This document shows, in pieces, positions 1-5,770 of a DNA stretch of 5,770 nt. Each line of letters starts with the position of its first letter. Position 1 is the first letter of the stretch. Made by a program: the position numbers and the translations under genes. Under the pieces are notes generated by a model. It did not search any database, had not been told where the DNA came from, and worked only from the letters and a program-made list of their open reading frames with translations. Source of the DNA: Candidatus Omnitrophota bacterium (GTDB taxonomy: Bacteria; Omnitrophota; Gorgyraeia; Tantalellales; Tantalellaceae); NCBI GenBank assembly GCA_023142805.1, contig JAGLIU010000209.1, positions 1-5,770 on the forward strand. Direction: 5' to 3'.

Positions 1-3000
1 GAATCAGGGGATCACAGTTATCGTGCCGGGAGAGAAAGGGACAGCAGCCGATGAGGAAAATATCGAAACCGATGTAAGTATAGGGCTTAGTTTTAATCTT
101 TACAATATATACAGTTCCAGGCTTACCGATATTGTGAATCGATTGGAGGAGCAGAAGGAAGTTTTATCTGAAGTCAGGGTAATGGAGGATACCAATGAGC
201 TTATAGGTGCTTCGCGGAAAGCGGCTTTAACTCAGCTGCAGATAAAGATGCTGGAGGGGTTTCTCGAAAAACTTGGTGAAGTGGAGCGGACCGAAAGACT
301 AAAACAGAAGATGGGGGCGATGGATGAATTGCCTAAAGTGGAGATGTTGATCGGTAATGTGGAAAGAGGGTTGAGTGATCTGAAAAAAGAACAAATAGAG
401 GCGATAAGAAATGTTGAAAGTATTTTGCGTGATAAGTGGGTTATCGGGACTCCGGCCACAAACGGAAAGATAAAAACGCTGGATCTTACCGACGCGGAGG
501 GTTTAGCTTTTATAACGGAGCAGATGGTAGCGTCTATCTCTGGAAGTGATCCGCGGGTTAAATTTTTATCGAATATACATAAAAATTCTGATATCTCTTT
601 GGATATAGCGAAACTTGAAAGGATCAATCCTAATCTGGATATAGCGTACCAGTTGAGTATTCCGCTTCAGGGAGGGATGACAAACTTTTCTTTATCGTCT
701 AATTTTTCGTTTGTTCTTTTAGATTTTGGTAAAAGCAAATCCAAAAGAATAGTGGCAGAACTTAAAAAGCAGTTACGACAACTTGATCTTGAAGAGAAGG
801 AGAAGGAGGTTATAAGGAAAATAAATGAGGACAAGGTGCAGATAAATATCGCGAGAGATAAAATGCAGATAACTTTAGGCAGGTTGTCAAAAGCACAAAA
901 TATGTTGAAACAATCCGAAGATCAGAGAAAGGATCTTTATGACGGAAAACAAAGGAAATATAGCGGGACTTCTTATTATACGGCGAGGTTGAGTGAATTT
1001 GTAGAAGCCCAGATGGAATATTATAAAGCATACACGGAATACGGTACAAGGATAGAGCGGCTTTATACCTACATATCGAATTTGGGGATAGAACTTCCAG
1101 GCACGATGGTCAGTGCAGGGGACCACAAGGGCGAGACCTTCACATCCAAAATAATGCGGGGCGTAGAGAGATTCTGGAAGGGTGTCAGGACCGATGATGG
1201 AATTCCATGGATGAGTCCCCCTGATAAGAAGTTAGACGAGACGAAGATCAGAAAGACGGTGGAAAACGGTATCAAAAGATTTCTTGTGGGCGCGAACATT
1301 GTGAACAAATCTACCGGGGTGGTTGTCGGAGAAAGGTATCTGTCTGAAGCGGCATGGATCGACATATTTGTGAAGTATTACAGCAGGAAAACTTTAGGAG
1401 GTAAAACGTTGTTTGACAATGCTTCCGCCGAAGAACATTTTAACGTATGTATCGAATTGGTGCGGCGTCAAGATATACAAGAAATGATGTTGATGGATAA
1501 GGACTATCCGGATGAATTAGGTCCGTATTGGTCCTCCCAAGTACAGATAGAAACTGAATCCAGTTTTAACGACGAAATACAGGGGGTTATGCCGGATATT
1601 TTCGCGAAAATAGGCTATATAAGCTTTCTTTCTAAACTTGGTGAAAGCAGAAAGATCGCCGGACAGGAAGGAAATTATATTATACCCGGAGCGACAGAAA
1701 AAGATGACCGGTATTTGCGTTCAGGCCGCTCTGTTACCCTTTCAGAGAGGATACAATGGGATACGGAGGTGCTGAGGAATTCTGAAACCGATTCTCAAGC
1801 GTTGAAACGATGGTTGAATAAGACCCCGAGTGAACTGGACCGTGTAGAAAACGATCTTTATGACCAAAAAGCGATATATGGAGATAAGCGTAGAGTGGCT
1901 AAGATGCTTAAAGGTTATCTGGGGCGGTCGGTTTCCATATCTATAGATGATAAAGTAGACGATGATCTTATTTTGTCTGTTCTATGGTACATGAGACAAA
2001 TGGGTGTTTCTTATGAGGATATGGAAAAACAGCTTAGGGAGATAAAAGATACAGGATTAAAAGCTTCCGCGGAGATATTTTTCAGTAATATAACAAAAGA
2101 AGATATAGAGAATGATCCTCAATTTCTTGTTTTGTGGAACATTGATAGGGCGATACAAATATCTGACGATCCGGAAGAGATAGCTGAATTGAAAAAAATC
2201 AGGTTAGTAGAGGAAGCCAAATTGCTCAACATAAACCCTCTTTTTAAGGTTTTATTTGTGTACAGAAGCATTATGGAGACAGCGGCCAGGAAAATGCATA
2301 TTGATGAAGTAAGAGGAATACTTGCTCCTGAAGATGCGATCACGTTTTTTGGATATGATGAGCTTGTTGTCAACGCCATACTGGAGGATACGTTTTATGC
2401 CAATACCCGGAAAGCCGCGGAAGCGAGACGAAAACAAATAGCGATATTCGTTAAAAGGGGCGAGAATTCGGGTATAAGAAACACTCTGATAAACCATGTA
2501 GGGGTGGATCCGGGAAATCCTGGATCTTTGGGGTTTATGGAGGGAGATAAAATCATCGCGGCTCTTATTCACCTGGTTGTAGACGAGGAGGTAAAAGTAG
2601 GGAGAAAAGTAGAGATAATAAAAAATGGCAAAAAAGAGAAAGTGTATGTTGAAAGTTATCTTTACGGCATACGGTTTGATGAGAATGGCGAAAGGATCAA
2701 GGATTATTATATACTGCTGGATGAGCGGGGATCCCAGATAGCCATGTATTCGCAGGATGTTGGGAAAGATGGTGTTTTTGTCGCCAAAAGCGGAAAACAT
2801 AAAGCGGATTCAAAGTGGTCCGGTAAAATAAGAACAAAAAACGGAATGCCCTCTATCTCGGGATATATGGAAGAGACATACGAATATAGTACCCTTAACG
2901 AAGCTGTCACTTTGAGTCTTCCTAATGGGGAGAGAGTATTCGAAAAGGGAAGCAGACTTACGAAGGCAGTAAAGAAAGACAAAACAGGCGGTATGATAGG

Positions 3001-5770
3001 GAATGCTTATGATTATATGAATGGTCATAAAAGGATAAGGTTATCGGATTTTAGAACCGATCTTTTAGAGATCGGGATACGGAACCAGAATGTGGTATGG
3101 ATAACAGAGTTTGTCGAAAAGGATAAAGCAAGCGAAAGCGGGTATATCGCGGAAATAGATGAGACGGGTACTTTCGTGAGGGGAGCTGTTTTGTCGGATG
3201 TCCCTCTTCTCAGGGAAAAAGGATGGACAGAGAAGGCCCTAGGGGGTGATACCCGTACATACAGTGAAAAATATGATGTAGTTACAAAGACTCTTGAGGT
3301 TTCAAATGTTATTAGGGAGCAATTACTGAAAAGGGATTCTCATGGAAACATTATAGAGCAGATAGTTATTGACGGCGAGGATAATACGACTTTCCGCAAA
3401 TTATATGTATATATAGGACAAGAATCCCCGAAGGACGCTAGAGAATGGTTTATTACAAGATACACATTTGAACCGGAACAAGAAAAAGTTTTGAAAGATT
3501 ATGTGGCGGAAAAAGGGAGCGGGTCTATCTCGGAATTTATTGTTTATTTGCAAAAACGGCTTAAGCAGGAGCAGGAAGAAAAATTTATTATCAACATGGG
3601 CTTGGATGGTCAAGGGAATAACAAAACATATTGGGATAGGGTAGAGTTCAAAAATTATTCGGGAAAAGATAACGCGCTTCAACCCGTTAAGATCACTCAT
3701 AACATAGACTTTGTTTCCGAAGAAGATATGGGTGTTGTGAAAAATGACAATTATAGAGGGATTCCGGCGATAAAAGTGGAGGAACGTGGAACAAATAAGC
3801 AAGGCAGGGTTTTTACCCGTATAAGTATTATCTCAGAGAGTGGTAGAAACGGGCTTTATGAAAGGGCCTTTGTCGAGTTTAATCCCGAAGAAACTCCCAA
3901 AGTATCTCCGGATAAAGAGAAAGTGTCCATAAAAGATAAGGAAACTCAGCCATATTCAGCTCTCCCAAGTGCGCGTAATAAAGTGACTTTTAAAAACGCG
4001 GTAGCAAATGTGAGAAAAGTTTTGACCTCGGGACTGCCTTGGCTTGATACTATGCTGGTCAATGCTGTAGTAAGTTTTACCGGTGGCGAGGTGGATTTAA
4101 CCGGTGGGCATTGGGTAAGTGAAACTTATAAAGATAGCTGTGGAATTAAAGAGGTCGGGAGAAAAGGATCAACGCTCAGACTAAGAGCTGATCTTAAAGG
4201 GCGGGATCCTGAACGAAGTAAAGGGGAGGCTTATGTTCCTGTATCATTAATTAGAAAGAACTTCAGCGGGAAAAAAGTTACGATGAAAATAAGAGTTCCA
4301 ATGGGGTTCGCGGGAAGAGGTCTACATGGTGTTCAAATATTCGCTAAAGACGCTAATTGGAAAGTTCAGTACATGCAATGGAGAGAGGTTGAAAGGGCAG
4401 GAGAATGGATAACACTTGAATATATACCGACAGCGTATGATGTTGATCAGCAAGGATATACGCAGGAAGGGTTTGATCCCGCGAATATAAAACGTATCGG
4501 TATAAAATTCGCGATAAATGACTCAACAACGGATATTTTTAAAGGGTATTTTGAAGTTAAAGAAGTAAAGATAGTGAACACGAAAGAAAAAATAAAAAAA
4601 GCTAAAAGCACAGAGCTTTACAAAGATGTCCCGAGTAAAGTGTCACCTAAAAATGTCGCGGAATTTTCAAAAAATTCCGGAACAAGTTTTTATTTAAAAC
4701 AGTATGAACGGACCATAGGCACATCTGACGGGATAACCGCGAATTATTCTTCTGTATTAAACGAATTCCGCGCTTTAAAAGTAGATACGGCGAGGGTGTG
4801 GCTTACAATAGGGTCGAAAAACTCCAGCGGCATAAAATATTCCAGTGACGGAACGCCCGTTGGTTTTAAGAACGAAAAACTTGCCGTGAAAGATCTGGTG
4901 AATCTTGTGAAGATCGCCAAAGAAACCCGAACAAAATTAGTACTTGTATTGCATAATTACGATCTGGCAAAGACGCATAAAGAAATTTTTAGTGATCCGG
5001 TTAAAAGCGAAAAGATGATAGCGCTTGATGCGAAGCTTCTTAATAGCGCGATGGAGGAACTGGGGGATGACAGCGAATGGATCGACGCGATCGAGATCAT
5101 GAATGAACCTGATAACGCTCCGACATCTATATCTAACGTTCAGAGATTTGTTGAAGCGGGGATAAATATGGTAAGAGAGGTAACTCAGAAACCAATCAGT
5201 ATAGGACCGGGAAAGATTGAAAAAGGCGGATATTGGATACATATGTTGAAGCCGGGAGATACTTTCCAGATACATTGGTACCATGATTTTCATGAAAGGC
5301 CGCAGGGCAAAGAACTTTTTAGTGAGCTCAAGCGTAATATAGGAAGACTCAATATACCATCCGGTGTAAATGTTGTTATAGGTGAAGCACAGCCTAACAT
5401 CGGGAACAGATCTATAGTAAATGGAGTTTTTAACGCGGCTAGAGAGTCCGGGGCGGCAGGGGTATATTTCTGGTTTGATAATAAACCGTCTCCGGAATTT
5501 ATGTTTGATTCGGGAGATTATGAAAAAGTGAAAAAAACATCAATGCCGTCGAAAATGCCAAGAGCGGGACCGAAAGAAGAAAAACAAGCGAAAGTAAAGC
5601 AAGATAAACCGGAAGAAGCAAAACCGAAAAAAATGGACGAAAAAGAAAAATTGGTAGCAGAACCAGAAGAAGCAAAACCGTTAGTAGTTACTCAAAAAGC
5701 TCCTTCAAGCGGTGTTGTCGCTGAACTTGAAGCAACCCCTGATGCGATCAGTCCTGATGTAAGCGGTGTC
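1..5770 (+). CDS. Giant multidomain envelope protein, partial at both ends: TolC-like module, long spacers, carbohydrate-binding module and GH5-like glycosidase
   Basis: The frame whose first whole codon is at position 2 runs 1,923 codons to the last base without a stop, so this is an internal piece of a larger gene; neither the start codon nor a signal peptide is visible. Domains in order are a TolC-family outer-membrane module (residues 24-367), an unrecognised helical stretch (368-823), a weak PDZ-like segment (833-884), a beta-rich stretch (885-1293), a linker, a jelly-roll carbohydrate-binding module (1356-1525), a clan GH-A glycosidase (1553-1840) and a Lys/Glu/Pro-rich tail. The protein probably sits in the cell envelope and binds and hydrolyses a polysaccharide; that role is inferred from the domains. 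I read only two cysteines (C483, C1380), as expected of an extracytoplasmic protein. Codon use is even throughout (ATA, AGA and AGG common), with no sign of a frameshift. An ordinary TolC protein is about 450 residues and a GH5 enzyme 300-500, so this chain is several times longer than either. The coding frame is certain; the overall function is tentative. Confidence 0.95.
71..1102 (+). other. TolC-family outer-membrane efflux protein-like module (residues 24-367)
   Basis: This part follows the two-repeat plan of TolC (OEP family), whose members form trimeric outer-membrane beta-barrels continued by a periplasmic helical tunnel. The first visible strand, VSIGLSFNLYN (residues 25-35), leads straight into a long charged helical hairpin (about 38-146). 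An inserted stretch (147-210) separates it from the second repeat. There, two strands (NLDIAYQLSIPL at 211-222 and NFSLSSNFSFVLLD at about 228-241) run into DFGKSKSKR, matching the family's strand-to-helix turn with Gly and basic residues. The last helix carries YSGTSYYTARLSEFVEAQ (320-337), which resembles the family's G-x-x-s-x-x-dlL-x-Aq pattern. The first strand and the N-terminal helix of repeat one lie upstream of the window. In TolC both termini are periplasmic, so the rest of this chain would be expected there if the barrel forms. The match is from pattern reading. A degenerate module that serves only as a coiled-coil spacer is the alternative. Confidence 0.78.
1103..2470 (+). other. 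Unrecognised, mainly helical region (residues 368-823)
   Basis: This stretch of about 455 residues follows the TolC-like module and I do not recognise a family in it. It starts with a polar segment (about 368-415), followed by amphipathic helices separated by short turns. Examples are the stretch ending in KRFLVGANIV, EEHFNVCIELVRRQDIQEMM (around C483), and the acidic/basic helices between about residues 640 and 815, such as ILSVLWYMRQMG and EEIAELKKIRLVEEAKLL. No transmembrane segment, nucleotide-binding loop or clear catalytic motif is visible. Aromatic and hydrophobic residues are spaced as in folded domains, so it is probably one or more globular helical domains rather than disordered linker. 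Its role may be to link the membrane-proximal module to the distal enzyme part, which is inference from position only. Confidence 0.5.
2498..2653 (+). other. Possible PDZ-like segment (residues 833-884)
   Basis: The segment reads GVDPGNPGSLGFMEGDKIIA and then, after a short helix, VGRKVEIIKNGKKEKVYVE. This resembles the core of bacterial PDZ domains: a Pro/Gly-rich turn, a small-residue stretch, the G-D-x-I strand (G848, D849, I851), and later the G-x-x-v-x-l-x-x-x-r-x-G-k-x-x-x-v pair of strands. PDZ domains in envelope proteins bind the C-termini or exposed peptides of partner proteins. Only about 50 residues are present, shorter than the usual 80-90, and the first strand with its peptide-binding loop is unclear. 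It stands at the change from the helical region to the beta-rich region. A chance resemblance of a beta-hairpin domain is quite possible. Confidence 0.3.
2654..3880 (+). other. Beta-rich region with scattered D-x-x-G hairpins, family unknown (residues 885-1293)
   Basis: About 409 residues dominated by short alternating hydrophobic strands and polar turns. Several turns share a D-x-x-G or similar core followed by a strand: FDENGERI (892-899), EIDETGTFVRG (from residue 1051), KRDSHGNIIEQIVIDG (from residue 1110), and LDGQGNN near residue 1202. The look is distantly like YD/RHS-type repeats, but the spacing is irregular and the tyrosine signature is missing, so I do not assign that family. A helical interruption (about residues 1160-1195, with an EKVLKDYVAEKG segment and a Gln/Glu/Lys-rich helix) splits the region in two. 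It could be a set of diverged beta-sandwich or beta-hairpin modules acting as a stalk or adhesive surface. No catalytic motif was recognised. Confidence 0.45.
3881..4066 (+). other. Interdomain linker (residues 1294-1355)
   Basis: The first half is charged and proline-containing (NPEETPKVSPDKEKVSIKDK), as in flexible linkers. The second half (about 1328-1355) is more hydrophobic and may form a helix that packs against the following carbohydrate-binding module. It marks the boundary between the beta-rich spacer and the polysaccharide-processing part of the protein. Confidence 0.55.
4067..4576 (+). other. Carbohydrate-binding module-like jelly-roll domain (residues 1356-1525)
   Basis: This domain has the strand pattern of galactose-binding-like jelly-rolls that precede many clan GH-A glycosidases. 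Markers are the opening strand with GGHW (W1371), STLRLRADLKG, a GEAYVPVSLIRKNFSGKKVT stretch (the geay-v-dl-sGk-vt pattern), then MKIRVPMG, GVQIFAKDANWKVQYMQW, a GEWITLEYIP strand, FDPANIKRIGIKF and a closing GYFEVKEVKIV. The FDP-x-x-I-x-x-IG-I-K-F element is typical of such modules next to cellulase- or mannanase-like enzymes. Its likely job is to hold the adjoining catalytic domain on its polysaccharide; the aromatic residues W1371 and those in the ANWKVQYMQW stretch are candidates for sugar contacts, though I cannot place them in a binding site. The CBM family number cannot be set by eye. It is joined to the glycosidase by a short Lys-rich linker (residues 1526-1552). Confidence 0.7.
4658..5521 (+). 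other. Clan GH-A (GH5-like) glycoside hydrolase domain (residues 1553-1840)
   Basis: This is a retaining (beta/alpha)8 glycosidase by its ordered clan GH-A landmarks. The barrel opens with FYLKQYERTIG (from residue 1563). RVWL carries the conserved strand-2 arginine (R1598), and LVLVLHNYDL (H1651) forms strand 3. EIMNEPDN holds N1701 and the proposed acid/base E1702, and FQIHWYH (H1758, Y1760) gives the strand-6 His/Tyr. VVIGEAQ holds the proposed nucleophile E1795, and VYFWFDN (W1824) the strand-8 tryptophan that usually lines the -1 subsite. The two catalytic glutamates are 93 residues apart, normal for the clan, so the enzyme looks intact. The length of about 288 residues is compact but complete. 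Substrate is not readable: a beta-linked glucan, mannan or similar polymer is usual for relatives. With the preceding carbohydrate-binding module it forms a typical two-domain enzyme, here embedded inside a giant chain. GH5 is the best guess; another GH-A family is possible. Confidence 0.82.
4659..4679. repeat. Perfect 9-bp inverted repeat with 3-base loop, within the coding sequence
   Basis: cggaatttt (4659-4667) and aaaattccg (4671-4679) are exact reverse complements around the loop caa. The hairpin sits at the border between the carbohydrate-binding module linker and the glycosidase domain. The reading frame passes through it (encoding roughly AEFSKNSG), and no clean run of T follows, so it is not a terminator. 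An incidental A/T-rich palindrome is the simplest reading. Confidence 0.45.
5522..5770 (+). other. Lys/Glu/Pro-rich linker after the glycosidase (residues 1841-1923, continues)
   Basis: From residue 1841 the composition shifts sharply to Lys, Glu, Pro and Ala with almost no aromatic residues, as in disordered or extended spacers of envelope proteins. It contains PEEAKP twice. The last 20 or so residues (APSSGVVAELEATPDAISPD) become less charged, suggesting that another domain starts near or beyond the window edge. The frame remains open at the last base. Confidence 0.7.
5612..5680 (+). repeat. Short direct repeat encoding EEAKP inside the linker
   Basis: The 15 bases gaagaagcaaaaccg occur at 5612-5626 and again at 5666-5680, exactly 54 bases (18 codons) apart and in the same frame. 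With the preceding proline codon (ccg, then cca) each copy encodes PEEAKP. It may be the remains of a small in-frame duplication, or just repeated use of a low-complexity linker motif. Confidence 0.6.

Noticed and set aside
232..627. Minus-strand open frame of 131 codons opposite the TolC-like part
   Set aside because: The product is a Ser/Ile/Phe-rich shadow of the helical coding strand. It is not a supported membrane protein, and no start signal was recognised.
803..840. Ribosome-binding-like aaggaggt with a nearby ATG in another frame
   Set aside because: The ATG opens a frame that stops after a few codons. The purine-rich motif simply encodes a Lys-Glu helix.
1396..1411. Ribosome-binding-like aggaggt followed by an in-frame TTG
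   Set aside because: The frame is open and continuous upstream with the TolC-like domain, so an internal start is not needed. The motif encodes Leu-Gly-Gly.
2507..2526. Hairpin gatccggga-aa-tcctggatc that could suggest a terminator
   Set aside because: The stem includes a mismatch (G-T), the loop is only two bases, no T-run follows, and the reading frame continues through it as a Gly/Pro turn.
2252..2800. Minus-strand open frame of 182 codons, the longest complete ORF in the window
   Set aside because: It lies wholly opposite the continuous + strand gene. Its product is rich in Ile, Phe, Ser and Tyr, as expected from the complement of this A-rich coding strand, and has no recognisable domain.
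3401..3802. Minus-strand open frame of 133 codons with hydrophobic stretches
   Set aside because: The apparent membrane segments are the reverse complement of Glu/Lys/Asn-rich codons in the real gene.
2654..3880. Assignment of the beta-rich region as YD/RHS repeats of a polymorphic toxin
   Set aside because: The regular tyrosine-aspartate spacing and the conserved RHS core motif are absent; only loosely similar D-x-x-G turns are seen.
4937..5293. Minus-strand open frame of 118 codons opposite the glycosidase
   Set aside because: It overlaps a domain with conserved catalytic motifs on the other strand, and nothing supports a second gene there.

Overview
The window is the interior of one very large protein-coding gene on the + strand. 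One reading frame, with its first whole codon at position 2, stays open through all 1,923 codons to the last base. It has no stop, no start and no intergenic gap, so both ends of the gene lie outside the window. I found no RNA gene, mobile element, CRISPR array, promoter or terminator that I can support. The other five frames hold only short compositional shadows of this gene. Residue numbers below count from the codon at position 2.

Reading along the polypeptide: (1) residues about 24-367 look like a TolC-family outer-membrane efflux protein, with beta-strand pairs alternating with long helical hairpins and the usual two-repeat pattern; the start of the first repeat is cut off by the window edge. 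(2) Residues 368-823 are mostly helical and unrecognised. (3) Residues 833-884 contain a weak PDZ-like stretch. (4) Residues 885-1293 are rich in beta hairpins, with scattered D-x-x-G turns and no recognised family. (5) Residues 1294-1355 are a linker. (6) Residues 1356-1525 resemble a jelly-roll carbohydrate-binding module. (7) Residues 1553-1840 are a (beta/alpha)8 glycoside hydrolase of clan GH-A, closest in pattern to GH5, with both catalytic glutamates in place. (8) Residues 1841-1923 are a Lys/Glu/Pro-rich linker leading to further sequence beyond the window.

A TolC-type module implies a Gram-negative (diderm) cell envelope. The base composition (about 40% GC by eye), heavy use of ATA, AGA and AGG codons, and a giant multidomain ORF with carbohydrate-active parts fit uncultivated bacteria such as Omnitrophota, which are known to encode extremely large proteins. 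That assignment is an inference, not something the sequence proves. Only two cysteines occur in 1,923 residues, which suits a protein working outside the cytoplasm.

The plausible working model is an envelope-anchored giant enzyme: a TolC-like part in or near the outer membrane, long spacers, then a carbohydrate-binding module next to a glycosidase that would bind and cleave a polysaccharide. The combination of a TolC-like module and a clan GH-A glycosidase on one chain is the most unusual aspect of the window.
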